A stretch of 64,000 bases of DNA, taken from NCBI RefSeq assembly GCF_025836995.1, contig NZ_CP107546.1:62001-126000 (forward strand), written 5' to 3'. The number at the start of each line of letters is the position of its first letter. Positions within the stretch are counted from its first letter, which is position 1. Under the pieces are notes generated by a model. That model saw only the letters and a program-made list of their open reading frames with translations, did no database searches and was not told the DNA's origin. The position numbers and the translations under genes were made by a program. This DNA is from Microbacterium sp. M28 (GTDB taxonomy: Bacteria; Actinomycetota; Actinomycetes; Actinomycetales; Microbacteriaceae). Shown here piece after piece: positions 33,901-42,471 of this stretch.

Positions 33901-34440
33901 ATGGCCCTGCGCACGTTCACGATCGGTACCACTCTCCTGCTCGCCCTTGTGCTCACAGCATGCGGCGCGGCATCCGATGAGCCGACGCCGGCCGCCTCAC
34001 CGCCGCGGGCCGCCGAGTCGACCTCGGTCCGGACGAGCCCTGCGCCCGAGTCGACGCGTGACGAGCCGTCGGTGGTCGGCACGATCGTGCGGTTCTCCGC
34101 CGGGGATGCCGTGGTCGACGTCACGATCGGCGAGGACAGCCCGGCGACCCGCGACTTCCTCTCGATGCTTCCGATGACGCTCGAGCTGGCCGAGTTCAAC
34201 GGCCGCGAGAAGATCGCCTACCCCGGCCGCGAGCTGGCCTGGGAGGGATCGCCCGGCTCCGATCCCGCGGACGGCGACCTGATCTACTTCACGCCGTGGG
34301 GCAACATCGGCTTCTACTACGACACGTCGGGCATCGGCTACTCGGACGACACGCTGCACCTCGGCACGTATGACGCGACGGAGGAAGAGCTGTCCCGGTT
34401 CGAGGGCGCGCGCACCTCGGTGGAGATCGTGGAGCAGTGA
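33901..34440 (+). CDS. cyclophilin-like lipoprotein
   Basis: A 179-residue lipoprotein: signal with lipobox LVLTAC (Cys21), a Pro/Ser/Thr-rich linker to residue 57, then a Cyclophil_like2 domain (SPATRDFLSMLPMTLELAEF, DLIYFTPWGNIGFYYD). Same domain as the divergent minus-strand neighbour, so the two are likely ancient paralogs, one cytoplasmic and one on the cell surface. Function unknown. The tRNA-Gly follows on the opposite strand. Confidence 0.85.
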   Translation: MALRTFTIGTTLLLALVLTACGAASDEPTPAASPPRAAESTSVRTSPAPESTRDEPSVVGTIVRFSAGDAVVDVTIGEDSPATRDFLSMLPMTLELAEFNGREKIAYPGRELAWEGSPGSDPADGDLIYFTPWGNIGFYYDTSGIGYSDDTLHLGTYDATEEELSRFEGARTSVEIVEQ

Positions 34441-34442
34441 TG

Positions 34443-34516
34443 TGGAGGGGCTGACGGGAATCGAACCCGCGCTGTCTGCTTGGGAAGCAGAAGTTCTACC
34501 ATTGAACTACAGCCCC
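34443..34516 (-). tRNA. tRNA-Gly (CCC anticodon)
   Basis: On the minus strand the 7-bp acceptor GGGGCTG/CAGCCCC, D arm GTTC..GAAC, anticodon stem TCTGC/GCAGA with loop TTCCCAA (anticodon CCC) and T arm GCGGG-TTCGATT-CCCGT all fold. The terminal CCA is encoded. It reads GGG codons. It is the only tRNA in the window. Confidence 0.95.
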
Positions 34517-34600
34517 GTACCGGCATCCGAAGAGGCAGGCAAGCGAAAGCCTACCGGCCGAGGGCGACATCACCAAAGCACCGCGCACTAGGCTGTTCCC

Positions 34601-35206
34601 GTGCTTCTCAGCGACCGCGACATCACCGCAGAACTCGCCGCCGGCCGGATCGGGCTTGAGCCGCACGACCCGGCGATGGTGCAGCCGTCCAGCGTCGACG
34701 TGCGCCTGGACCGTTACTTCCGGCTGTTCGACAACCACAAGTATCCGTTCATCGATCCGTCAGAGGATCAGCCGGAGCTCACCCGCCTGATCGAGGTGGC
34801 TCCCGACGAACCGTTCATCCTGCACCCTGGCGAGTTCGCGCTCGGTGCGACCTTCGAGCAGGTCTCGCTGCCCGACGACGTCGCCGCGCGTCTGGAAGGC
34901 AAGTCGTCGCTCGGCCGTCTCGGACTCATCACGCACTCGACGGCGGGCTTCATCGACCCGGGCTTCACCGGCCACGTGACGCTCGAGCTGGCCAACGTCG
35001 CCACGCTGCCGATCAAGCTGTGGCCGGGCATGAAGATCGGGCAGCTCTGCTTCTTCCGCCTGACCTCGCCCGCCGAGAACCCGTACGGCTCCGGCCCGTA
35101 CGGCAACCGCTACCAGGGGCAGCGCGGCCCGACGGCATCCCGCTCGTTCCAGAACTTCCACCGCACGGATGTCGGGGTCACCGACCTCGGCTCGACCGGC
35201 GGCTGA
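34601..35206 (+). CDS. dcd: dCTP deaminase
   Basis: A 201-residue trimeric enzyme that converts dCTP to dUTP for thymidylate synthesis. The diagnostic motifs are [24 protein letters not shown] and [19 protein letters not shown], with the catalytic Glu in that last stretch. In many actinobacteria the enzyme also has dUTPase activity (DCD-DUT). A TAGGCT -10 (34589-34594) ends 6 nt before the GTG, so it is probably leaderless. A strong hairpin follows. Confidence 0.95.
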   Translation: MLLSDRDITAELAAGRIGLEPHDPAMVQPSSVDVRLDRYFRLFDNHKYPFIDPSEDQPELTRLIEVAPDEPFILHPGEFALGATFEQVSLPDDVAARLEGKSSLGRLGLITHSTAGFIDPGFTGHVTLELANVATLPIKLWPGMKIGQLCFFRLTSPAENPYGSGPYGNRYQGQRGPTASRSFQNFHRTDVGVTDLGSTGG

Positions 35207-35218
35207 GACCACGCAGGA

Positions 35219-35248
35219 GGGGCGCCCGGTCCGAAGACCGGGCGCCCC
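35219..35248. terminator. bidirectional terminator between dcd and the pectinase operon
   Basis: A perfect 13-bp stem (GGGGCGCCCGGTC with its complement) around a CGAA loop, 12 nt after dcd and 18 nt past the convergent pectinase stop. Confidence 0.9.
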
Positions 35249-35266
35249 TTCGCGCAGACGGTCAGC

Positions 35267-37297
35267 TCAACTCCACGGAGCCCAGCCGTCCTCGCCCGAC
35301 AGGTAGGCCTCGCGGGTGTGCGCGCTCGCTTCGTCGTCCGTCAGCTGCGGACGCCCGGCGTCCTCGCCGACGACCGCACCAGGACCGGTGTTGGAGTACT
35401 CCCGGAAGAAGTCCTCCTGCCACACCCAGCCGCTCATGTCCGACCACGCGGGCGTGCGGATGTGAGCGCCGAGCTCCGAGTCGCGCACGACCATCGCCGG
35501 GTCCACGGCCGGGTTGCTGCTCGGGTGCCACGGGCGTCCGAGGAACACCGTGCCGGCCGCGGCATCCGATGTGAACCGGGAGTCCAGGAACAGGAAGCCC
35601 TTGCCGCCGGGCACGGTGGCGGGAGCGGCGACATAGCCGTTGACGGCCGACGCGCGATCCAGTGAGTGGATCTCGGAGTCCTCCGCGACCAGCGTTCCGC
35701 CTCCGTAGATGAAGTCGACATCGCCTTCGACGTACGAGTCGGTCATCCAGACCCGCGAGGGCTGCGTCTTCGAGATCGGATCCACCAGGAACGTGTCCTG
35801 GTTACCGAGCAGCCGCACCCCGTCGAGCACCGTGCGGTCGGCCGCGGCGCGCAGCGCCAGCGCCTGACTGCCGCCGTTCAGCGCCTCGTCGTACGCGTTC
35901 TCGATCGTGATGTCGCGCAGCGTGACGTCGTCCGCGAGTACCGACAGCACCGGCGACCCGGTGTGCCCCCACGTCCCGCCGTAGAACTTCGCCTGCCCGG
36001 CCGCGAGATCGTACGAGATCACCACATCGGATGCCTCGCCTGTCGCGCCGCGGATCGTCAGACCGTCGGCATCCGGCCAGATCCGGACGACCTCGCGGTA
36101 GACGCCCGGCTGCACGATGAGCTCGACCGGATGCTTCGCACGGGACGCCGCACCCACCGCCGCACTCACGCTGGCGTAGTCGCCGGTGCCATCGAGGGCG
36201 ACGGTGACCTGCTTCTTGACCTTCTCGTCCTTGCCGAGCGGGCCGCCGTGGGCGTCGACGACCGAGACGACGTCCGCCACGGCATCCGGCGTGTAGGCGT
36301 AGAAGGTCGACGGTTCGAACGTCGGGCCGGTGTCATCCTTGCGGCCGCGGATGCCGGTGAACCTGTTGTCCCGCGAGTCCACCTTCGACTCCGGGTCCTT
36401 CGCGACGATCGCGTCCTCGCCGTTCTCGTAGACGCTGGACTCGACCACGAGCTGCGCCGCACCGCGGGACATCGTGCCGTAGTGCGCCTGCCCCTCGAAC
36501 CAGTTGTTGTACAGGTGCCCGGCGGCGACGTTGTCGATGCTGGCGTTGCGCTGGTACGTGTTCGAGAACTGGTTGTGATGCATCGTGATCGTCGTCACGA
36601 CGTTCTTCGTCCAGCCGACGCCGACCGTCTTGTTGTGGTCGCGGAAGACGTTCCACGACAGGGTCACGGCCGTGGAGTCCTTCCGCACATCGACGAGCCC
36701 GTCGCCGAGCCGCGTGAACTCGTTGTGATCGATCCAGACGTGCGAGGACGTGTCGATCCGGATGCCGTCGTTGTCGTTGTCCTCGCCCTTGCCGTCCCAG
36801 TCGCCGGCGACGTACGAGTCGCGGAACGTGAGATTGCGCACGATCACGTTGGACACGCGGTCCAGGAACAACCCGCCGCCGACGAGCTCGGCATCCCGTC
36901 CTGCACCGGCGATCGTCTTGTCGGACGCGACCCGGATCTGCGACCCGAAGGGCTCCACATCCACCGTGCCCTTGACGAGGATCGTCAGCGGCTCCTCGAG
37001 CGCGGCGTACGCCGCCAATTCGGCGGCATCGTCGGCGACGACCAGCCGCCCGCCCGCACCGCCGGTCGTCCCGTCCGGCAGTTCGGCGGTCGGCGTGGAC
37101 GCGAAGCCCGTCGCCGTGGGCGACCAGACCGGGCCGTCGGCCGTCGCCGTGGTCGGAGCCTCGATGCGCTCGAGCAGCGCGACGCCGTCGGCGGCCGGGT
37201 CTACCGTGTCGGCGTGCGCCGGTGCGGCGATCAGGGTCAGTGCGAGCACGGGTGCGCTCGCCGCGACGGCGAGTCGGGTCATCTTCCTGCTGTTCAT
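35267..37297 (-). CDS. secreted pectate lyase (PL1) / pectin methylesterase (CE8) fusion
   Basis: A 676-residue secreted protein. Signal peptide to about residue 29 (AAPAHA). Residues 60-340 are a PL1 pectate lyase beta-helix: VSNVIVRNLTFRDS, calcium site DNDGIRIDTSSHVWIDHNEF and DVRKDSTAVTLSWN with the catalytic Arg region. Residues 360-640 are CE8 pectinesterase: LGNQDTFL, YVEGDVDFIYG (catalytic Asp pair) and LGRPW. Demethylation followed by cleavage in one polypeptide suits plant cell wall pectin. The ATG overlaps the stop of the second lyase gene. Confidence 0.94.
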   Translation of the reverse strand: MNSRKMTRLAVAASAPVLALTLIAAPAHADTVDPAADGVALLERIEAPTTATADGPVWSPTATGFASTPTAELPDGTTGGAGGRLVVADDAAELAAYAALEEPLTILVKGTVDVEPFGSQIRVASDKTIAGAGRDAELVGGGLFLDRVSNVIVRNLTFRDSYVAGDWDGKGEDNDNDGIRIDTSSHVWIDHNEFTRLGDGLVDVRKDSTAVTLSWNVFRDHNKTVGVGWTKNVVTTITMHHNQFSNTYQRNASIDNVAAGHLYNNWFEGQAHYGTMSRGAAQLVVESSVYENGEDAIVAKDPESKVDSRDNRFTGIRGRKDDTGPTFEPSTFYAYTPDAVADVVSVVDAHGGPLGKDEKVKKQVTVALDGTGDYASVSAAVGAASRAKHPVELIVQPGVYREVVRIWPDADGLTIRGATGEASDVVISYDLAAGQAKFYGGTWGHTGSPVLSVLADDVTLRDITIENAYDEALNGGSQALALRAAADRTVLDGVRLLGNQDTFLVDPISKTQPSRVWMTDSYVEGDVDFIYGGGTLVAEDSEIHSLDRASAVNGYVAAPATVPGGKGFLFLDSRFTSDAAAGTVFLGRPWHPSSNPAVDPAMVVRDSELGAHIRTPAWSDMSGWVWQEDFFREYSNTGPGAVVGEDAGRPQLTDDEASAHTREAYLSGEDGWAPWS

Positions 37298-38850
37298 CGG
37301 TCCTCTCCTTCGAAGAGCGTGTCGCCGAGCACGACGACGTCGTCCAGGGTGATGCCGACCCCCGCAGACCGCAGCGCGTACGCGGTCTTGGGAGCGGCCG
37401 GGTCGTTGAGGGGGTTCTCGAGCGTGACGCTCTGGAGCATGACGGCATCGGCGAGGACGTTGACCGTCGGCCAGTCGCCGCTCGCCTTGTCGTACGTGAT
37501 CACGACATCCTTCGGGTCGCCGGTCGCGCCGCGGATGGTCAGCTTGTCGGCATCCGGCCAGATCGAGACGACCTCGCGGTAGGTACCCGGCTGCACGACG
37601 ACCTCCACCGGGTGCGCGCTGCGGGATGCCGCACCGACGGCCGCGTGGAGCGACAGGTAGTCGCCGGTGCCGTCCTGCGCGACCGTCACGCGGCGCTCGG
37701 CGTCGTCGCCGGTGCGGTGCACCGGACCGGCATCCTTCTCCAGGATCTTGCGGACGTCGTCCACGGCATCCGCCGTGTAGGCGTAGTGCTCCGTCGCGTC
37801 GAAGGTCGGGCCGGTGTCGCGCGGCGCCTCACCCCAGACGTCCTCGAAGATGTTGTCCTGCTGGAACACCGAACCCTCGCCGATCAGCGGGTTGCGCGCG
37901 TGCTCGAAGACGTTGGACTCCACCACGAGCTCGGTCTCGGCTCCGCGGGCGTTCATGCCGTACGAGCTCACGCCGGACAGCCAGTTGTTGTAGACGTGGC
38001 CGGCCGCGACGTTGTCGAGGCTGCCGTTGCGCTGATGCACGTTCGAGAAGCGATTGTGGTGCAGCGTGAGCGTCGTCACCACGTTGTCGGTCCATCCGAC
38101 GCCGAGGGTCTTGTTGTGGTCACGGAAGTAGTTCCAGGATGCCGTGACGTCCGTCGAGTCCTTGCGGATGTCGAGCTGCCCGTCGCCCAGACGCGCGAAC
38201 TCGTTGTGGTCGACCCAGACGTGATGCGACGTGTCGACGCGGATGCCGTCGTTGTCGTTCTCCGGCGACTTGCCGTCCCAGTCGCCGCCGATGAACGAAT
38301 CGCGGAACGTCAGATTGCGGATGATCACGTTGGACACGCGGTCGAGCAGGAGCCCGCCGTTCACGATCTCACCGCCTCCGCTCGCGCCGACGATCGTCTT
38401 GTCCGCGGCGACCCGGATCATGCTGCCGTCGCCGACGTCGATCGTGCCGTCGACGAGCACCGTCAGGGGCTCGGCGGATGCCGCGGCCGCCGACAGTTCG
38501 GCGGCATCGTCGACCGTGACCACCTCGCCGCCCGCGCCTCCGGTGGTTCCGTCGGGGAGTGCATCGGTCGGCACCGAGGCGAAGCCGGTCGCGGTCGGCG
38601 ACCACACCGGGCCGTCGGCCGTCGTCGTGGTCGGTGCGTCGATCTGCCGCAGCAGCTCGCTGCCACTCGAGTGCGCCTCGGCGGGGACCGGGGCGCCGAC
38701 GGCCGACGGGGCGAACGCGCTCAGGGCCAGCAGCGGAGCACCGATGATCGCGGCGGTGGCGACGTATCGTCGGCCGCGATGCCTGCGGATGCCTGGTGGG
38801 GAATCCGCGGAAATGGGCGCGCCGGAAGAGCGGGGCTTGAAGGACATCAT
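37294..38850 (-). CDS. secreted pectate lyase (PL1) with truncated CE8 module
   Basis: A 518-residue paralog of the downstream protein. Signal segment about residues 28-55, then a complete PL1 domain (VSNVIIRNLTFRDS, DNDGIRVDTSHHVWVDHNEF). After residue 375 a pectinesterase N-terminal region starts and runs in parallel with its neighbour, but it stops at LDDVVVLGDTLFEGEDR, where the neighbour has LGNQDTFL. Both catalytic Asp residues and LGRPW are therefore missing. The stop overlaps the next ATG (ATGA), so translation continues into the complete copy. The residual CE8 part may bind pectin. Confidence 0.92.
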   Translation of the reverse strand: MMSFKPRSSGAPISADSPPGIRRHRGRRYVATAAIIGAPLLALSAFAPSAVGAPVPAEAHSSGSELLRQIDAPTTTTADGPVWSPTATGFASVPTDALPDGTTGGAGGEVVTVDDAAELSAAAASAEPLTVLVDGTIDVGDGSMIRVAADKTIVGASGGGEIVNGGLLLDRVSNVIIRNLTFRDSFIGGDWDGKSPENDNDGIRVDTSHHVWVDHNEFARLGDGQLDIRKDSTDVTASWNYFRDHNKTLGVGWTDNVVTTLTLHHNRFSNVHQRNGSLDNVAAGHVYNNWLSGVSSYGMNARGAETELVVESNVFEHARNPLIGEGSVFQQDNIFEDVWGEAPRDTGPTFDATEHYAYTADAVDDVRKILEKDAGPVHRTGDDAERRVTVAQDGTGDYLSLHAAVGAASRSAHPVEVVVQPGTYREVVSIWPDADKLTIRGATGDPKDVVITYDKASGDWPTVNVLADAVMLQSVTLENPLNDPAAPKTAYALRSAGVGITLDDVVVLGDTLFEGEDR

Positions 38851-38866
38851 CGTTCCTCTCGCAGAT

Positions 38867-38925
38867 GGGAACCGGTGTGGGGAACCGGTTTCTGAACCCT
38901 ATTGAGGAAATGTTGCCGATGTCAA
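38867..38925 (-). promoter_or_regulatory. pectinase promoter with LacI-type operators
   Basis: On the minus strand a TTGACA -35 (38920-38925) and TAGGGT -10 (38896-38901) are separated by 18 nt. Downstream of the -10 lie two similar sites, GAAACCGGTTCC (38881-38892) and an AACCGG copy at 38870-38875. The AACCGGTT core is a LacI/GalR-type palindrome, placed to block elongation. The regulator is not in the window. Confidence 0.75.
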
Positions 38926-38992
38926 CGTATCTGTCGAAGACGGTCGAGGAGGCGCCCCGGACTGCGCGCGGCATCCGGTGCGGCCGCCCAGC

Positions 38993-39061
38993 GGGAGGAG
39001 ATCACGCGATCGGGAGGACCGTTCGCGCGTCTTTCGCCCTCCGATTCGTGCGTTCTCCTCC
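38993..39061. repeat. palindromic repeat, element C (degenerate)
   Basis: A diverged relative of element B: GCGATCGGGAGGA (39006-39018) is shared with it, and the right half ends GTGCGTTCTCCTCC against GCGCGTTCTCCTCC in B. Outer GGAGGAG pairs with CTCCTCC, then CACG with CGTG and ATCGGGAGG with CCTCCGAT, with mismatches. It lies at the 3' end of the adjacent hydrolase and encodes its last residues. Confidence 0.65.
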
Positions 39062-39946
39062 GCCGCGTGCGGCGGGTTCGGCGGACGTCTCGGCGTGACC
39101 GCCCCGGGTCACGACCGAGACGACGGCGTCCAGGACCTCGTCGTCGGCGAGGATGCGGTTGTGGCCGAGGTTCGACGGCCGCAGCATCCGCGAGCGCGCG
39201 CCGTGCGCGCGATGGAGTCGCACCGAATCGGCATCCGAGAGGCCGCGATCGTCCCGGCCATGCACGACGAGCAGGCTCGTTTCAGCGGGCAGCGGGTGCG
39301 CAGCCGAGTCGAAGCGTTCGGCGACGGATGCCGGCGATTCGCCGATCCTGGCCGCGAAGAGCTGCGCGAGGCGGATGCGGGCGCCCGCGGACAAGTCGGT
39401 CATGCGCGCGAACTCGTCCACCATCGCCATCGGCCCTGCGGTGCCCGAGATCGTGACCACCACGGGCACCGCAGCGAACGTGCGCGCGGCGGCGAGGCCG
39501 GCGACGGCTCCGACCGAGTGCCCGACGATCGCGGCGAAGGGGCCGAAGCGGTCCTGCATGCGCTCGATCGCGGCCATCCAATCGCGGATGTCCGTGCTGC
39601 GGCCCGGCGAAGAGCCATGGGCAGGTGCGTCGAAGGACACCACGCGCATGCCCTCGGCGACGAGTTCGCGCACGAGCGGTGCGAACTGAATCGCCCTGCC
39701 CTTCCACCCGTGGATGAGCAGCACCGTCCGGGGTCCCTCGCCCCATCGGTAGGACACGACGGCGCGGCGACCAGTGCGCAGGACCTCACGCCGGGCGGCG
39801 AGGTCCGTGGCCCGCTCGCGATCCCGCAGCGGCATGCGCGGGCGGGTGCGGAAGAACAGGCGATAGGCGATTCCTCCTGCCAGGGCGGGGGAGATCGCAT
39901 CGGCGACCCGTAGGCCGGTGCGAACGGATGCGGCGGAGCGGAGCAT
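39002..39946 (-). CDS. alpha/beta hydrolase, probably membrane-associated
   Basis: A 314-residue hydrolase with oxyanion motif LIHGWKG, nucleophile elbow GHSVGAV (about residue 143) and a C-terminal catalytic His near SNLGHNRIL. The first 30 residues are weakly hydrophobic. The last about 20 residues (GGGERTNRRAKDARTVLPIA) are encoded by repeat element C and are probably an added tail. The gene is divergent from a TetR gene with two operator copies between them, so it is a likely target. Confidence 0.85.
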   Translation of the reverse strand: MLRSAASVRTGLRVADAISPALAGGIAYRLFFRTRPRMPLRDRERATDLAARREVLRTGRRAVVSYRWGEGPRTVLLIHGWKGRAIQFAPLVRELVAEGMRVVSFDAPAHGSSPGRSTDIRDWMAAIERMQDRFGPFAAIVGHSVGAVAGLAAARTFAAVPVVVTISGTAGPMAMVDEFARMTDLSAGARIRLAQLFAARIGESPASVAERFDSAAHPLPAETSLLVVHGRDDRGLSDADSVRLHRAHGARSRMLRPSNLGHNRILADDEVLDAVVSVVTRGGHAETSAEPAARGGGERTNRRAKDARTVLPIA

Positions 39947-39968
39947 GGATTCCTCGATTCCGAATCAA

Positions 39969-40009
39969 TACGAACGATCGTACGTACACTATACGAACGA
40001 TCGTGCGTA
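39969..40009. promoter_or_regulatory. tandem TetR-type operators
   Basis: Two 18-bp near-palindromes, TACGAACGATCGTACGTA (39969-39986) and TACGAACGATCGTGCGTA (39992-40009), 23 bp apart, between the divergent hydrolase and TetR genes. The second overlaps the TAAACT -10 of the TetR gene. Confidence 0.85.
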
Positions 40010-40019
40010 AACTAGAGGA

Positions 40020-40667
40020 ATGTCGGATCAGATCGTGGACGGACGCCGAGCACGCGGAGACGCGTCGCGGCGCAGTGTGCTCGCACGGGCGACGGATCTC
40101 GCCTCGGTCGACGGCCTCGACGGACTCACGATCGGCCGGCTCGCAGAGACGTCCGGACGCAGCAAGAGCAGCATCGCGACGCTGTTCGGCAGCAAGCACG
40201 ATCTGCAGCTGGCGACGATCGCCGCGGCGCGGGAGATCTTCATCGCGACGATCATCGAACCGGCGCGCGCGGAGCCGCGCGGCGTACGGCGGGTGGCGAC
40301 GCTCATGCGTGCGGCACTGGACTACTCGCGCGATCGCGTGTTCACGGGTGGGTGCTTCTTCGTCGCGACCTCGGCCGACATCGACTCCAAGCCGGGCCCG
40401 GTGCGCGACGCCGTGCGCTCGGCTCAGGCCGATTGGTACGGCTACCTCACGGCTCAGCTGCGGTTCGCGATCGGCGCAGGCGAGCTCACCGCTGACGTCG
40501 CGGATGCCGAGGTCATCGCCTTCGAGCTCATCGCGCTGGACGAGCACGCGAACAGTCGCTCTCTGCTGTTCGGTGACGACGGCGCGTACGCGCTCGCGGC
40601 GCGCGCGATGCGCCGCCGGCTCGTCTCCGCCGGCGCGGACGAGGCGATGCTGGCCGCGCTGGCATGA
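40020..40667 (+). CDS. TetR-family transcriptional regulator
   Basis: A 215-residue TetR regulator. The N-terminal helix-turn-helix is LTIGRLAETSGRSKSSIATL with FGSKHDLQLATI following, as usual for the family; the C-terminal helices form the ligand domain. The TAAACT -10 ends 6 nt before the ATG. It probably represses itself and the divergent alpha/beta hydrolase through the two operators. Confidence 0.93.
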   Translation: MSDQIVDGRRARGDASRRSVLARATDLASVDGLDGLTIGRLAETSGRSKSSIATLFGSKHDLQLATIAAAREIFIATIIEPARAEPRGVRRVATLMRAALDYSRDRVFTGGCFFVATSADIDSKPGPVRDAVRSAQADWYGYLTAQLRFAIGAGELTADVADAEVIAFELIALDEHANSRSLLFGDDGAYALAARAMRRRLVSAGADEAMLAALA

Positions 40668-40762
40668 TCGCGTTCGCGTCGCCGAGGGTCGACGCGTTGT
40701 GTGCGAAGTGCGGGATCGATGAACACCCCCATCGCCGGGCGGCCGCGGCATAGGATCAGAGC

Positions 40763-41611
40763 GTGAGCGGCGACAAGGGCGATCCGGACGATCCGCGCGA
40801 CGATGACGCGGGGGCGTTCCCTCCGCCTCCGCCGTCCGTAGGGGATGCCACGCCGGCCGAGCCGGTGATCGACGCCGAGATCCCTGGTGCCTCGGTGGCC
40901 GCAGCGGAGGAGGTGCCGTCGGTGACGTCGGATGCTCAGGCGTTCGACGAGCTCGCTGCAGCGCGCGTCGCCGACCTCGACATCCCGCCCGCTGAGGTGG
41001 CCGTTCCCGAGTTCACCGTCCCTGAGCCGCCGGAGATCCCGCCGCTGGATGCGACCGCCGTCGGTCTGCTCGAGGATGAGACCGCGGCGAGCAGTGAGCT
41101 CGACGACTCCCAGCTGACTTCCACGGCGGAGCGGGCGGCGTCGACCCGACAGCCTGTGCTGGACGGCTCGGACGGTACGTCTGATTCGGCCGCTCCGGCT
41201 GAGCTGTCCGAGCCGGTGCCGGCGACGCGATCCGAGCTCCGTGCACGGGCCTCCGCCGCCGGGAGCGATTCCGTGCGGCCGGACGGGCCCTCTGGTTCGG
41301 CATCCCCGACCGCCGGCGAATCGTCCGTGCCCCCGGAGGCGAGCGTCGCTCCGGTGTCCGCGTCGAGCCCGGCCGCCGCTCCGCTCGCGTACGCGCCGCC
41401 TTCCGCCGGGGGCGGTGAACCTCCGGCATCCGACCTCTCGCAGTCGCAGGGTGATACGTACCGGGGCTGGCCGTTCGTGATCTTCGCCCTGTTGCTGGCG
41501 CTGCTTATCGCGGCCGTGATCGGGGTCATCGTGCTCGCGAACAACCCGCCCAGCTTCGCCGCCGCCGCGCAGCTGGTGGAGCAGCTCCGCGAGACGTACT
41601 CTGCGGGGTGA
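40763..41611 (+). CDS. hypothetical protein, long disordered region plus C-terminal membrane anchor
   Basis: A 282-residue protein. Residues 1-230 are Ala/Pro/Ser/Glu-rich and without hydrophobic core, ending in one membrane helix (WPFVIFALLLALLIAAVIGV, about 234-257) and a short amphipathic tail. It resembles the N-terminal anchor part of the protein at 8909-10762 in composition only. No function can be given. A TAGGAT -10 ends 6 nt before the GTG start. Confidence 0.6.
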   Translation: MSGDKGDPDDPRDDDAGAFPPPPPSVGDATPAEPVIDAEIPGASVAAAEEVPSVTSDAQAFDELAAARVADLDIPPAEVAVPEFTVPEPPEIPPLDATAVGLLEDETAASSELDDSQLTSTAERAASTRQPVLDGSDGTSDSAAPAELSEPVPATRSELRARASAAGSDSVRPDGPSGSASPTAGESSVPPEASVAPVSASSPAAAPLAYAPPSAGGGEPPASDLSQSQGDTYRGWPFVIFALLLALLIAAVIGVIVLANNPPSFAAAAQLVEQLRETYSAG

Positions 41612-41641
41612 GACCTAGCCAGCCTGGCCGAGTCTCACCCC
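41605..41641. terminator. bidirectional terminator
   Basis: GGGGTGAGAC (41605-41614) and GTCTCACCCC (41632-41641) pair perfectly. The stem includes the stop of the preceding gene and lies 28 nt before the convergent MarR-type gene's stop. Confidence 0.8.
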
Positions 41642-41669
41642 GCATCGCGGGTCTCGCGGATGGGGCGGG

Positions 41670-42383
41670 TCAGCGTGTGGTGCTGCCGCGGTCGAATCCC
41701 GCGTCGAAGCCGCGCTCGTAGGCGTGCTGCGCCATGCGGGCGATGCGGCGGTGAGCACCCCAGTGGCCGCCGAAGCGGCCGTGGTGGTGCGGTTCGTCGG
41801 CGAGGCCGTGGTCGAACGCACCATGGTCGTGGAATCCGTGGCCGGCGTGCGGCTGCGTACCGGGTGCCTCGAACGGATGCGGCCCGAAACCGCGACGGAC
41901 ATGGCGGCGGTGCTCGAACGCGCCGTGGCCGTGGCGGTGCGCACCGCGCCGGCCGTGCCCACCGCGTTCGCGATTCTTGCGCGGGAGCGGGACGTTCTCG
42001 TCCCAGCCGAGTGCCCGCGCGATCTGCGCGAGGGTGGCGACGGTGGTCGCGTAGTCGTCCGCGCTGACCGCCTCGGCGATCGTGGCGCGGATGCCGTCGA
42101 CGATGGTCCCGAGCCGCTTCTTGGCGGCCTGGCCTTCATCGGTGAGCGCCCACCCGTCTTCGGCGGGGGTGACCCAGCCGAGTTCGATCAGACGACCGAG
42201 CTTGCGGTCGTCGATGGGGCGTGCGATCGGGACGGCCCCGTCGATCGCGTTGAGCAGCCGCCAGTCGCGGCGGGTGATGCCTTCGTTGTCGAAGGCGCGG
42301 GCGAACTCGGCGGCCAGAAGCCGGTCGGTAGCGGTCAGCCAGTAGCCGAGGGGACGCTCGTCGGGTGATGTGTACGTGGTCAT
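41670..42383 (-). CDS. MarR/winged-helix regulator with His/Gly-rich C-terminal tail
   Basis: A 237-residue protein. Residues 1-115 are a winged helix (WLTATDRLLAAEFARAFDNE, GITRRDWRLLNAIDG, RLIELGWVTPAEDGWALTDE) of the MarR type. From about residue 135 to 225 the sequence is low complexity with repeated GHGxxGAHRHGHGAF, HAGHGFHDHGAFDHG and HHHG, more than 20 histidines, then a normal helix (MAQHAYERGFDAGFD). This tail may bind metal. The start is the ATG after an AAGGA site. It is divergent from another MarR gene. Confidence 0.8.
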   Translation of the reverse strand: MTTYTSPDERPLGYWLTATDRLLAAEFARAFDNEGITRRDWRLLNAIDGAVPIARPIDDRKLGRLIELGWVTPAEDGWALTDEGQAAKKRLGTIVDGIRATIAEAVSADDYATTVATLAQIARALGWDENVPLPRKNRERGGHGRRGAHRHGHGAFEHRRHVRRGFGPHPFEAPGTQPHAGHGFHDHGAFDHGLADEPHHHGRFGGHWGAHRRIARMAQHAYERGFDAGFDRGSTTR

Positions 42384-42471
42384 GGGGAAGTCCTTTGTTT
42401 GTAACTGTGCATGTATATGTAGTGTGACATGCAACGCGAAAGTATGTCAAGTAGCATGTAAACTCGGAGGC
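42384..42471. promoter_or_regulatory. shared AT-rich operator region of two divergent MarR genes
   Basis: This stretch is much more AT-rich than its surroundings and holds several CATG-centred inverted repeats: GCATGT with ACATGC 12 nt apart, and TGACAT with ATGTCA 13 nt apart. A TAAACT -10 (42459-42464) ends 7 nt before the right-hand gene's GTG. The sites could serve both regulators. Confidence 0.7.
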
